Assembly: GCA_964036045.1 (NCBI GenBank)
Contig: OZ038383.1
Span: 7,394,430-7,458,429, forward strand
Direction of reading: 5' to 3'
Origin: Eutreptiella sp. 'Long Island Sound 2002'
Lineage: Eukaryota; Euglenozoa; Euglenophyceae; Eutreptiales; Eutreptiaceae
Length of the DNA: 64,000 nucleotides
Shown here piece after piece: positions 41,204-51,884 of this stretch. Both the position numbers and the translations under genes were made by a program. Below the pieces are notes generated by a model. It worked only from the letters and a program-made list of their open reading frames with translations. It had not been told where the DNA came from and made no database searches. How positions within the stretch are numbered: the stretch's first letter is position 1; each line of letters begins with the position of its first letter.

Positions 41204-42637
41204 ATGCGGTGGCTGAGCGCAGCCCTGGTGCTGCTCATACATGAGTTGGGGGATGCCTCCACCGGGTCAGGGCACTCCCCCGATGACCTGGACCGCGGAT
41301 TGGATTGCCTCCGCAAGACAACACCACACGTCCAACTGTCGTACCCGAACGATGCCTTCGAGCATTTCAAGGAGATCCACCTCCGCATGGTCAAGTACAC
41401 GGCCCCTCTGCACATGCACAAGGTGCAGGACCACAGGGAAGTCCCGGTCCCTGGCATTGAGAACACCTGGATCCAAGACTCGCTGCAGCGCCTGCAGTGG
41501 GGTGGACCTTGGCACGGCCAAGCAGGGCTCAAAAACAACTGGATTGCCTTTGCAATGCAGGACTCCAAGGGGCCAAAGGTGAAGCTCCGCGAGGTGTTTG
41601 GCCCCTTCATTCCGCTGCTGTTGACCTGGACAGACACCTGGGTCTCGAAGAAGGGGGTGTGGCACTACCCCGCGGGCTTCATTGAGGACCTGACGGCTGT
41701 GCTTCGCCCGGGCGTGCCATACGTCACTGTGTCTCAGAACGACGAGGGCATCACCGGCAAATGTGAGCTGCTGATGAAAGACTGGCCGAACATCCTCGTG
41801 TTCTCCTCTGGTGGCTACGGGCATGTCCCCGTGCCACTGTACCATGCGGCAGAGGATCCGCCAGAGCCGCGGAAGCCCTTTAGTGAACGCAAGTATCTGG
41901 TGTCGTTCGTAGGGTCCGTTGGCACTGCGCCCCACCGGCTCCGGTATCGCATCGCCGATGCAGTCACCGCGCAGTCCCAGCGGTTGGGCTTCCAGACCTT
42001 CTTTGGCAAGGCAGACGAGACCTGGCGGGGCATCATGCGCGACTCCGTCGCGAGTTTGGTCCCTCGTGGCTTCGGGCGGACCGCGTTCAAGTTGGTGGAG
42101 ACGCTGCAGCACGGGCTCATCCCCATCTACGTGTACTCAGACGTGCCGTGGATCGCGTACCCGTCCCTCTTCGCGGACTTCGGGTACATCACAAACCTCA
42201 CGTCTCTTGAGTGGGCCATCACGGAGCTGCACGACCTGGTCCGGCATAAGCGGTGGGATGAGCTGGAGCGGCGCGAGGCCCTGGCGCACAACCACTCGCA
42301 CACGCACTGCTCGCGCCAGGCCATCAGTGACCAGGTCTTCCAATTCCTTCAGGGTGGCCGCACGGACCTGGTCTGCAGTGTCTTGCCTGAATCGCGGACC
42401 GACAATGCGCCCTGTCTTGGCATCGACAAGGAGTCCCCGCTGCCGGCGGAGAAAAAACAAGCCAAGCCCCGCACCCGCAGAGCGGCGCTGCATCGGCTCA
42501 AGAGGGCTGGCCAGAAGCTGAAATATGGCGCGGAGCAGTCCTGGGTGCTGCTGTTGCTGGTTTCCGCGGTGCTGCTGCTGCTGCCATTCTGCTGTGCCAC
42601 CAGAGCCAGGCGAGGGATGCCTCTGGGGCGAGATTGA
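41204..42637 (+). CDS. Exostosin-like (GT47) glycosyltransferase
   Basis: A 477-residue uninterrupted protein. Exostosin-family enzymes transfer sugars in the secretory pathway or Golgi (family knowledge). An N-terminal hydrophobic stretch (MRWLSAALVLLIHEL) suggests a signal peptide. Around residue 235 FVGSVG matches the 'F.G' start of the exostosin core. Residues about 285-312 read PRGFGRTAFKLVETLQ then GLIPIYVYSDVPW, matching the family signature 'PRG.G..SFRL.EAL..G.IPVI..D...LP'. A second hydrophobic segment (WVLLLLVSAVLLLLPFC, about 446-462), flanked by basic residues, predicts a C-terminal membrane anchor, unlike the N-terminal anchor of animal EXT proteins. The ORF ends in three consecutive TGA codons (42635-42643). 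The start is the first ATG after a TTTTTTTAG; a 5' exon is possible. Donor, acceptor sugars and partner are unknown. Confidence 0.88.
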   Translation: MRWLSAALVLLIHELGDASTGSGHSPDDLDRGLDCLRKTTPHVQLSYPNDAFEHFKEIHLRMVKYTAPLHMHKVQDHREVPVPGIENTWIQDSLQRLQWGGPWHGQAGLKNNWIAFAMQDSKGPKVKLREVFGPFIPLLLTWTDTWVSKKGVWHYPAGFIEDLTAVLRPGVPYVTVSQNDEGITGKCELLMKDWPNILVFSSGGYGHVPVPLYHAAEDPPEPRKPFSERKYLVSFVGSVGTAPHRLRYRIADAVTAQSQRLGFQTFFGKADETWRGIMRDSVASLVPRGFGRTAFKLVETLQHGLIPIYVYSDVPWIAYPSLFADFGYITNLTSLEWAITELHDLVRHKRWDELERREALAHNHSHTHCSRQAISDQVFQFLQGGRTDLVCSVLPESRTDNAPCLGIDKESPLPAEKKQAKPRTRRAALHRLKRAGQKLKYGAEQSWVLLLLVSAVLLLLPFCCATRARRGMPLGRD

Positions 42638-42643
42638 TGATGA

Positions 42644-44440
42644 TGTATACCTGGCACAAGGTCTATGGGGTCGTTGACGGTTCAAACAGCAGCAGTGAGA
42701 AGACCTGCCGTCTACAGTTGGCACATGAACACGTCACCTTGACCTGAAAAACTCTGGTCAGAAAAACAACGGCAGCGTGGGGTCGTGATTTGATTAGGCC
42801 GGGACCGGGAAAAGTATATTGGCCGCCTGGCCCAACCAAGCAGCTGTAGGTTATTTGGTGGCGAGGTCGGAAGAGCTCTATTTCCCTCCGCTTTGAGGAC
42901 AAAGGTAGGAAAAATTAACAATCAAGCAGGGAGACCAGGGTACCTAGACGCCAAACTAGGGTGGTGGTTGCTACCAAGCGGCCATCTTATGTATTTTCAC
43001 CTTGGGAGGCGGCGGACAGGGCAAGATGGGGCGCAATATAAATACCGTTTATTCCCCGTCTAAACACGATGCCTGCGGCCAAAAATTTATGAAAAGGGCA
43101 GGGTCACCAACCAACCTCCAACTAGAGGCATGCACCTATAGCTTCTGCCCTACTGTCAAGCTTTGTCCCCCCATCCCCAGACGTGGGTATGGATTGCTGG
43201 CACACATTGACTTGCTCTTTTGCTTGTGCAATGTTTGTGAGAAAGAGGGGTGCTTACACAGGTGTTGTACCCCAGGATTTGCTCTCCTTAGCGGGCATTT
43301 TTGGACGGGGTACAAGGCAACCCATTCTGCGTAAACCCGCCTTAAAAGTAGTGTGCGCGGCGCAGATACTCCCCGCCCTGTCTAACGACCTGCTTGTCCA
43401 ACGACGACGATGGCGTCATTCAGCACCCAGGGTTTTCACGGTGCACTTCTCGGCGGGGCAGGTCGGTGTTGTGCTGAAGACCTTTGACCCGATTTGTTGC
43501 CGGAGGGCTGTTGTCCCTCTTCCGTGACACTGATAAGTTGTCTCTGTTGGAGGATGTCGATTTCCCCCACACAAAAGCATCCTCCACATGCCCCATTCGG
43601 TGGAGTCTCAATCGAACTCCTGCTCAGATGCTAGTAACCTCAATCGTGCTTGAAGGAAATGCAGTGTACAATGTATGGAAGGTATGTGGTGGGCACGAAG
43701 GAGGTGGGCAATCCGGGGCACACACCACCAAATACCTGTCAGTGGCAGCAGGCTAACCGAATACCGTCTGTCAGTGTGCCATTGTCCAGCTGTCGCTGAC
43801 CTTGCCTTGCTAGACTGGTCTCCGGATGGTCTTTAAGGACCACCCTCCTTCAGCGGCAGGTACCAGCCGACTGCCGACGATTCAGTGACAACGGCTGGCA
43901 GTCAACCACCAACAACTTGTGCTTAGTGGCTCAACTTCCCAGTACAATGTGTGTGTGCATGTGAGGGTGGGGGGACCATCCTTCTTCCATCGGGGTATCC
44001 ATGGTGGACGCACAACCTTTTGCCGGCGGGTGCTTGAGGGTCAGTTGGTCCCGTTGGTTGGCACGCTTTCTGGCCGAGGTATCTTGCGACGAAATCCTCT
44101 TGCAAGGCTAGTGGAAGCCCCTTGCAGTGTGGTCAAGGGGGTCGGTAGCTGTTGGTGGAGGGCTTGTAGGCCGCTTTCTGCATTAATAAGTGGGTGTGCC
44201 CATGTGGTGATAATGTGCAGGAGGACCAGGAGGACCAGTGAGTGGCCTTCAAGGTCTTGGGTGCGCATGTTCTCCAATGCTTGACATGTAGCCCAGGGCA
44301 TCCGACTCCGCGGGTCCTAGGACACCGACTACACCCCCCCCCCCCCCCCCCCGCCCAAGGGGTCTTCAGCCAACAATTAGTTGTCAAACGTACCGGCCTA
44401 AGGAGTTGGTCTACAAGCACTAGAACCACATGTGTCTATA
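42644..44440. other. Unassigned DNA
   Basis: Short frames (43002-43334, 43183-43527, 43919-44284, all +) overlap and have no diagnostic motif. A C tract of about 18 lies at 44334-44352. Confidence 0.35.
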
Positions 44441-44454
44441 TGCTCAACGCTTTC

Positions 44455-44862
44455 AGCGCTAGATTGTGCAAGATGAGGTGCTACATGAATGTCATTTGTT
44501 GCTCTTTGAAGATCCCGCCCTCGAAGCCCGGCCCTGGCACAAAGGCAGCGGTTGGTGTGGGGCGAAACTTGGCGCTGGGTTGCAATATTGTCCGACCTAG
44601 CGCTCGTTTCAGTGACAACTTGCTTGGCTTGTAGCGGATGCTACACACTGCAATGTGAACTGCTGCATAAGTTGTTCCATGAAACCTTCCATGCTTAGAG
44701 CGCCAAATTGTGCAAGACGAGGCGCGATACAAATGTCGTTTGTTGCGCTTTGAAGATTCCGCCGTCAAAGCTCAGTCCCAGCACGAGGTAGTGGTTGGTA
44801 TGGGGTGAAACTTGTCGCCGGGCTGCGATACTATTGGACCCAGCGCTCGTTTTAGTGGTATG
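44455..44862 (+). repeat. Direct duplication, ~165 bp, offset 244 bp
   Basis: 44455-44620 (TTGTGCAAGATGAGG, TTTGAAGATCCCGCC, CAGCGGTTGG, CGCTCGTTTCAGTG) recurs at 44699-44862 (TTGTGCAAGACGAGG, TTTGAAGATTCCGCC, GTAGTGGTTGG, CGCTCGTTTTAGTG). Identity is roughly 80 percent by eye, so the duplication is old. Confidence 0.8.
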
Positions 44863-45304
44863 CATCATTGCTTATTGAGGATTCGGTGAGTGCGACGGCA
44901 ATCATACCGAACAAAAAATGAGTTACGGTACGGTATTGCATGCTGTTGTTGTGTTGTTCTATGCAATCCCTTTGCGATGGGGGCTTGTGACATGTTGTTA
45001 CTTAGGCTGTAAAGACCACTGGCAATCCGCACATGTCGTGTGGCCCCTTGGGTTGGGATATATGAACCCGCTGTGTAGCCACTCTTGGTCTTTGGCCCTT
45101 CCCTAGAAAGTGTTTGAAGTAGCCACCCTTCGTCGTAGGAAGTCGTATCTGTTTGCAACGGGTGCAATAGGTCGTAGGCCCATCCTGCCAAACCCTGTAC
45201 ATATATGTATGTATTGTGCCATCCTGTAACTCCACCTCAAGAGCCCACCCCCCTAGGTTCCCAGTGTGGCTAGGAATGCTCAAGCTGATGACACCCTACC
45301 CCAG

Positions 45305-45350
45305 GGAGGGGGGTTTCTGAGAAATCCGATAGCGTGGGGGGTTTTGAACC
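45305..45350 (-). repeat. Dispersed G-tract motif, inverted copy
   Basis: GGGGGGTTTCTGAGAAATCC, GATAGCGTGGGGGGTTTTG is the reverse orientation of the motif at 47132-47175. Confidence 0.6.
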
Positions 45351-45479
45351 CCCCCTTTTTAAAAATGATCTGTGGGGGGGGGGGGTTTAACGGTGTTTCT
45401 CGACGCAGACACACCATTTGTGCGAATTTTTTTTGGTGGTATTCTTTTGGACTGCACATCCAAAGTTTTGTCCTTGCCC

Positions 45480-45960
45480 CCAATTCAGCCACTTTTGATT
45501 TTGTCCCCTTAGCTAGGGACCCCCCATAATGCAAGGGTGACGTAGCATTTTTGCCCTTTTTTGGACTCCCGAGAAGGCAGGGGCAGGGCGGTCCTTAGTA
45601 ATGTCTATCCCCCCTTTTTGGGTATCCCCGAGAAAGCAGGGGTTACGTAGCAATTCCGCCCTCTTTTGGGTGTTTGCGCATGGCCACTGCGAGCTTCAAT
45701 GGGACCACACACGGGCATGTGCTACTGATTTTCTTGCGCTTGAGAGCGGGGGGCAGAATCAAAAGTGGCCCACAAGTGGGCAAGGTGGCTACATAACCCC
45801 TGCCGCCTGAGGGTCCCCACCGCTTCAGAGCAGGGGGCAGAATCAGAAGTGGCCCACAAGTGGGCAAGGTGGCTACATAACCCCTGCCGTCTGGGGGGTC
45901 CCCACCGCTTCAGAGCGGGGAGCAGAATCGGAAGTGGCCCACAAGTGGGCCGGGGAGAAG
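45480..45960. repeat. Satellite units of both families in opposite orientations
   Basis: 45485-45670 holds plus-oriented units (TTTTGATTTTGTCCCC, ATGCAAGGGTGACGTAGC, ATCCCCGAGAAAGCAGGGG). 45740-45960 holds two and a half family-A units on the minus strand (GTGGCCCACAAGTGGGC, AAGGTGGCTACATAACCCC, CCGCTTCAGAGC). Both orientations within 500 bp show that units move or are copied as dispersed elements. Confidence 0.85.
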
Positions 45961-45980
45961 GGGGCAAAATACAAGAAAAC

Positions 45981-46523
45981 ATGCCCCGTGAATGTCCTAT
46001 TCCCGCGTGCAGTGCCACCCCGTGGGTTTTGAACATCAAAACTCACTTGGCACGGTGCCATCCAACCGTGGCACCAAACACCGTTGATTTGACGGAATGG
46101 GTTGTAGTCAGCCGGGACGATGAGAAAAAAAAGGGGCGAGCCAAAAAAATCCCCATGGTGATGAAGCCTCAGATCACTTTGAAAGTGGCAAAGGTGGGCG
46201 ACAACGAGAGTGCATCCTTCTCTGAAGCCTCTCTTTGCCGCTCCGATTGGGACTGGAAACCGGAGGAGGATGCAAGCTCTGTGGAATCTGTGTCCTCTGC
46301 CGATCATGATTCGTCCAGCGGTAACGAGAGTTCCGCAACTTCCGAAGATGGTAATAGGTCCTCTTCTTCCTCATCTTCTTCCTCTTCTACCTCTTCTTCC
46401 GGGGTTGAAGTTCTCCCCCAAAAGAAAGCTGTGCCCGGCAAGGGCACAAAGCGGCCCATCACCACTACCAAGCAAAGTGCTAAGAAGCGTTGCACGGTAA
46501 GGACGTCAGGGCGGAAGAAGTAG
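45981..46523 (+). CDS. Short protein with C2H2-like finger, acidic Ser-rich middle and basic tail
   Basis: From ATG 45981 an uninterrupted 180-residue frame runs to the stop at 46521-46523. Near the start CPIPACSATPWVLNIKTHLARCH gives Cys-x4-Cys-x11-His-x4-His, a C2H2-like spacing. A KKKGRAKK basic patch follows, then an acidic/Ser region with a polyserine run, and a Lys/Arg tail ending VRTSGRKK. The frame is also open upstream through inverted satellite units, but that extension is repeat sequence, so I start at 45981. Nuclear and DNA- or RNA-binding is inference. It could be the first ORF of a mobile element. Confidence 0.5.
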   Translation: MPRECPIPACSATPWVLNIKTHLARCHPTVAPNTVDLTEWVVVSRDDEKKKGRAKKIPMVMKPQITLKVAKVGDNESASFSEASLCRSDWDWKPEEDASSVESVSSADHDSSSGNESSATSEDGNRSSSSSSSSSSTSSSGVEVLPQKKAVPGKGTKRPITTTKQSAKKRCTVRTSGRKK

Positions 46524-46936
46524 GCGGAGCTACATGCACACGTCACAAACAGATCCCCCCCCCCCCCCACCTCCTCGCTCTCCCTCTCCTTCCCTTGTAG
46601 TAGCATGCACACTAGGACTGGAAGGCCAATGCAATGGCGCGGGGAGGGAGGCCTGGCCCGCCATAGCCTTACCAGCCGACCAGTAGAGTCACACACACAC
46701 CCCTTCTTTTATACCCTCCCCTTGACGCATTTCTCACCCCATGGTGTATTTCCAACCCCATGATGCATTCCGAACCCCATGACCGACCTTGATGTGTTTC
46801 AACCCCCGGGATGCAATTCTAACCCCATGGTGTATTTTGAACCCCATGACTGCCTCGGAGACCCACAGTCCCGAGGTTTCTGGTGCCCACGGCCGGAAAT
46901 ACCCAAGCGATGAAACCCTACCATAGACGGTGGTGG

Positions 46937-47275
46937 GGGCAGTGCGAATTGTCGGATCACACCTAGGCCGCATACCCAATTGTTCGGAGGTGCCCGGCAC
47001 TATGTATTTCATCCGGGGGGGGGGGGGGGTTTGGGGGGCCGGGGTGCCCTTCCCGCGGACAATACCCCCGTGCAGCGAAAAACCCCCCTAAAACCCCCCT
47101 CAAACCCCCCCCCCCCTTTTAATTTGGCTCCGGGGGGTTTTAAGCATGATATCCGATTTCCGAGAAACCCCCCTCCCCTGCCCTAGCCCCTATTGGGGCA
47201 AGGGGTGGTGCGAACTGTCTGATCACATTTGGGCCGCATACCCAACTGTTTGGAGGTCCCCCCCCCCCCCCCGGA
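46937..47275 (+). repeat. Duplicated block with C/G tracts
   Basis: GTGCGAATTGTCGGATCACA...GGCCGCATACCCAA..TGTTCGGAGGT at 46937-46995 recurs at 47208-47262, about 271 bp away. Between them lie long G, C and mixed tracts and the motif at 47132-47175. Confidence 0.75.
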
Positions 47276-47279
47276 GCAA

Positions 47280-48190
47280 AAGTCAACTGAGCCAAGGAAA
47301 GGAAGGGACTGGGTGTGCAATAACGTATGCTCAGGTGTGCACGGTCTGTGACTAACCGACACCTATGGGAGGGGGATGAGTTGACCCAGACGGCCCATGA
47401 AACATTCAATAGCCGCCCTTTGCGGTGACCTCAAGGCAACATTTGGAGCTGATCTGGCCTGCGCTGCAGTGCAGCGAGACAATACAATGAACTGAGAATG
47501 TTGGCGATGACCATACGCCTGTGTCATGGGGGTATATGCGAGCTCTGTATCCGTTGCTCATGGCTGAGCAAAAGTCCCTCCCAGGACCCCCCCCCCCCCT
47601 TGGGGGCCTCAAGCCATCGGTTGGGGGGGGGGGGCTAGTTGGCATCCAACCTCGAGGAGTTAGACCCCGCATGACGTGTAGTAAGCCCTGGTGTACCACT
47701 GGGCGACCCGTTCCAGTGCAGACAGTTGTTTTAGCCCGAAGGGAGCCCTTTTTAACGTTTGATGGCACGTCCTTAGGCTTTAAGGTGGAAGCGTGCACCT
47801 TAATGTGTTGTTCCTGGAGGCGTCGTATCATGTGGGTCCCATGGGTGTGTCATGCGATGTATGCCATGTGTGAAGCACAGGGCATGCCATCCGGTCCAGC
47901 GTGGAAGTTTGTGATTGGGGTCCATGTGGGCGCATGTGCTGGAAGTTGAAATGGAGGTGGGTCTGGAGGTTCGAGGGCTTCCAAAAGCGGGCGAGGAGCT
48001 AGTGAGTCATTTGGCTTCTACCCCCCCCCCCCCCTCCCCCATGTCTAGCCAGGAGGGGGGAGTGCCGCCAAGTCCCTCGAAACACATCAGCCCCGTGTGG
48101 TGGTTGGTTCTGCACCCGTTTGCGTTGAGGCTGAATTTGTGTGATTTAAGGATGTAAAATTCCCGACCACAAGGTGGGAGGGTGTCCATG
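47280..48190. other. Unassigned DNA
   Basis: The frame 47521-47949 (+) spans C/G tracts near 47591-47635 and has no recognisable motif. No other candidate. Confidence 0.3.
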
Positions 48191-48204
48191 GGTATCTAAG
48201 GGGC

Positions 48205-48300
48205 GTACCATGCGCTATGCGCGCGCCGTGCGAAAAGTATGCGGTTTTGGGGCTTGTGGCCGTACTTGAAACCCATACTTTGTGATACTAGGGGCATTGT
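48205..48300 (+). mobile_element. Left-arm remnant of the element family of copy C
   Basis: TGCGCTATGCGCGCGCCGTGC then GGCCGTACTTGAAACCCATA, CTTTGTGATACTAGGGGC matches 62820-62910 (GGCCGTACTAGAGACCCATA, CTTTGAGATACTAGGGGC). The rest of the element is absent. Confidence 0.6.
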
Positions 48301-48429
48301 TGTTGTTTGAAAACGGGCATTTTGATGCTTCTTTTGCATTGGGGATATGGTATATTTGGATTTTCACCCACCTTCACCAATTTTCACCCCCTGTCACCTA
48401 TTTTTTGCTCGTTTCCACCACATCCACTC

Positions 48430-48660
48430 ATTTCTAGGTTGATTTCTCCCCACCATGGGGACCCGAGAAGGCAGGGGTGATATAGCCATATTGATATCCA
48501 CCCGCCATGAGGACCCCGAGAAGGCAAGGGTGATGTAGCCATATTATTGATTGATGTAGCCATTCCGCCCAGTTTAGGGCCCCCGAGAAGGCAGGGGTTA
48601 TGTAGCCATTCCGCCCACACGGGGCCCCCCAAGACGGTAGGGGTTAAGCAACCACTCTTG
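48430..48660 (+). repeat. Dispersed satellite units
   Basis: Four diverged units (CCGAGAAGGCAGGGGTGATA, CCGAGAAGGCAAGGGTGATG, GGGGTTATGTAGCCATTCCG, GGTAGGGGTTAAGCAACC), short of one hairpin part each. They are intermediate between families A and B. Confidence 0.75.
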
Positions 48661-49720
48661 AGTGATAAAGCAAGCCAAAGTACGCACACCATGCGCTTTT
48701 GGGGACAAGTGTTAAGGAAGTACCTTTGGAGAACCCAAGGCCGTCTTGACCTATGCTTCGGTGGTTTCAGTACCTACGGGGAATCTAACCCTCCTTTGTC
48801 TTCGATTTGCCTTCCTCTTGAGGAACCGGGCCAATGTTTCTGCGTTGCGTTGCATTGTGTTGCGTTGCCATGTATTCATGGATATTTATTGGCCTTTATG
48901 GGGCACGAGTTTCTTCGCCTGCTTGTGGTCTTGGAAGGTGGTGCAGGACATTTGGCAGGGGTCCCATGAGGATTTGCATGCCAACATGCGCATCCTCTTG
49001 CACTTGACCCAGTTCATGGTGAGGAGGCAAGTATCAACCTTATGGCCTATGGGGGCACATTCCCAACTTCATTTGGAGAGAGGACGAAGCCCCTTAGGTT
49101 GATGACGAAGATGATGACACTTGTGTTTGTCTTTCTATTTGGTACCACACTCAATTTCGGACATGGTTCAAGGCTATTGTATGTGACCATGTCCTTCAAA
49201 GTGTCAAAGGCGCCACCGGTCAGCCGGCAATACAAACCCAAGGACTAAGGGCTGAAATTGCCTATGGCGGGGGCTTCGCGTCAATGAGAACCGACCATAC
49301 AATACTGCTGTTTTTTGCCATGTACACGTGTGCCTCCCCAAGGCTGGGTGGATTCCAGGGTGGTCATGGGAAAGTAGCATACCTATTGGGCGGTGTGCGC
49401 GTGCTGTGCAGAAACATCATCCCAGAGCTAGAGGGTTTGCATCATGAGGTTTACATCATCCAATTCCGAGGCTTTGTGCAGGGGAAAGTTGGCGTGGCGG
49501 AGAGGCACGGCATCTGCTTATGCCACCACCCACCACCCACTACACCGGATGGCACCCATGCCATGCATGGGAATGGAGGCACAATACACACACCACGGGC
49601 ACAAGAGTGGGGGGGGAGGGGGTACATGATGTGCCCGCCACAAGGAGGACTGAGCGCGGGAACGGATCCATTCATGAACAGCAACGATAGATGTCCTAAA
49701 GAATTGGTTGCGCAAGATGC
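48661..49720. other. Unassigned, weakly coding-like
   Basis: Frames 48687-48969, 48746-49102, 49042-49248 and 49284-49736 follow one another on the plus strand and contain peptide stretches such as HHEVYIIQFRGFVQGKVGV. No family signature is visible; a decayed mobile-element gene is possible. Confidence 0.25.
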
Positions 49721-49721
49721 G

Positions 49722-49905
49722 CAAAAAAAAACGTAAAAAAGAGAAATATTTTTTGGGTCAAACTGCTGCGCAAAAATTAGAATTTGCCAAAGCTTTCGCA
49801 AAAAAATAAATAAATGAATTAATTTTTCCAAATTTTGGCTACCTGCGCAAAATTTTTGCATAAAAAATTCAAATTGGCCTGCGTAGGAATGTTCCGCGAA
49901 ATTCA
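49722..49905. repeat. A/T-rich repeat with TGCGCAAAA motif
   Basis: GATGCGCAAAAAAA, CTGCGCAAAAATTAG, TTTCGCAAAAAAATAAA, CTGCGCAAAATTTTTGC recur within 180 bp, directly left of the RNase H pseudogene. Confidence 0.6.
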
Positions 49906-49910
49906 AGTAT

Positions 49911-50757
49911 TTGCACGGTGAGTGGCGATCGTCCAATTGGCACCGCCAGCTGCAGACCAAAACACACCAAGGTGTCATACCAATCCCCAGCCCCCCTGCG
50001 CTTGTCTTAACGCGGGCTTGGCAAATGGAGGCATCAGGATGGGTGACAGGTTACACGGACGGCTCAGCAAAGATAGTGCGGGGGTGGGTTCAAGCAGGAT
50101 ACGGGGTGTTTCTTGAGGACGACTCCCCGCGTAACCACGCGGCACATGTGCCCGAGGAGGAGCGTCAGAGGGTCAGTCAAGGGGAGCTCAGGGGTGTGTT
50201 GCATGCGCTTTTGCATAGGCGCGTTGGTGAGCGACTGTTGGTCATCATGGACTCAGAATACATTTTTAAAGGTATCACGGAGTGGTCAGTCAACTGGCGC
50301 AGACATTCGTGGCTTACGGTGTCAGGGGAGGTGGGGCATTGAGACCTCTGGGAACAGATCCTGTGGTAGCGGGAGCAGGCGGGAGAGTATGTGCAGTTGC
50401 GCTAGATCCCCTCCCACTTGGGGGCTACCGGGGAACCATGGTGCCGACGCCTTGGTAGAGACGGGTAGACAGCAGCACCCCAACAATGGCAATGCACTGC
50501 CAAAGCAGCGGAGACTGTTGCAGTGGGACGAGCTGGGGCTGGAGGAGATGTTTTTTGCAGGGGAACGGTCGGGTTCGGATGTCGATTCAGGTGCATCCAG
50601 CAGCGATCAGACATCTGGGCGCGGCTCGAGCACAGCAATCGGTACAGAGGACGGTGACAGTTGGCTGACAGACAGTAGTGGGTCGGAGGCCTCAGAGTTT
50701 GGTACAGATGTGAGTGACACACGCAGGGTGCGGGCGAGGGTAATGCAGCAGCGCTGA
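49911..50757 (+). pseudogene. RNase H domain of a retroelement-like gene, broken
   Basis: RNase HI-type module. VTGYTDGSAK carries the first Asp, SQGELRGVLHALL the Glu, LVIMDSEYI the second Asp, and, after a frameshift near 50440, HLGATGNHGADALVETG the C-terminal signature with the last Asp. In the first frame three stops follow: TGA at 50340 and two TAGs near 50369 and 50404. They sit where an Arg, Gln and Trp codon would fit, as expected for C-to-T or G-to-A change. The tail 50520-50755 is acidic and Ser-rich. No reverse transcriptase is seen upstream, so only this module survives. Confidence 0.8.
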
Positions 50758-50959
50758 CCAGCCATGGCGGCGCCTCTGGCGCCATATCTGTGATTAGGCC
50801 TGACCTGCACACATTTGTGAAAACTCTGGCGGCGCCTAACGGCGCCATGCTTGATACACTGGACAATGTGTGCCGCGTGAGACACGAAGCACTGATGAGA
50901 TGCCACAGTGATTCTGGAGGGTGATGATCGTTGTCGACTTTTGGCTTAACGCGGGCTTG
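50006..50959 (+). repeat. 15-bp direct repeat around the RNase H module
   Basis: CTTAACGCGGGCTTG occurs identically at 50006-50020 and 50945-50959. The flanking bases are partly similar (GCAAA and TCCAAA on the right). It may mark a duplication or element boundary. Confidence 0.6.
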
Positions 50960-51215
50960 TCCAAACACAGCGCCCCGTGTTTCTGCAATTTTTGCTGTTT
51001 TTTTTTTTTAATCCTCGTTTTCTCGGATCCAATCCAATCGAGAATGTGGTTTGTAGCTTTGTGCAGTGGCGGGAAGGGTCAATATGTGTGTTCTGGGGTG
51101 AATGCTGGCCTGGTGAACACCTTTTTCTGGTCACTCTTGCCCTTATTCTCCGTATTCACTCATCTTTGTGCAGAAGGGGCTTTTTGGCATTGGCGGGTGC
51201 AGAGCGCAGTGTGAT

Positions 51216-51849
51216 ATGACCGAGATCAGCCCTGGACGATTTGCGAACGTCCCTTACACGCAGGATGAGTTTCAGCGGCTGCACGCAACACTGGCCACGC
51301 ACATGCCCAGCGATTGTATAAGCGAGAGACAGGGTCCCAGTGGTTTGTTGCCACTCTCGGCACTGCTCTTGGCATTGTTTCCTGTGCCTTTAGGGCGCTC
51401 GGTTCGGGCACTCGTGCATCCAGAGTGCACATTATGGCTCAGCGTCGCTGCAGAGTGTTGTGCGAGAACTCTTGGACTGCGCCGTGAAAATTTGTGGGAT
51501 CGAAAGAATGGTTAACCAATTGCAATCTGCCGGCCGTAGAATCGACGTCGTTTCGTCGTGGCAACGCCCGGTTAGCCTACTGCTATTTGTTTTGTAGGAA
51601 AATCCGTGCCGTATCTTGAGGCTTGGAAGGCAATTGAACTTGCGAACGAGCATTTCTACTACAACGGCTGGTCCTCTCACATCGTAGGTCTTTATATCGG
51701 GCGTGCGTATGCGTGTGTGCCCAGCTTCCCGTGCCTTACCAAGTGTATGGCGTGTGCTTTCAGTTGTATTGCTTCTTGTTTCCCGTGTGGACGCAATTGT
51801 GTGTGTGTGTGTGTGTGTGTGTTGTATTGGCCCCCTGGTTACCCGCACG

Positions 51850-51884
<35 letters not shown>

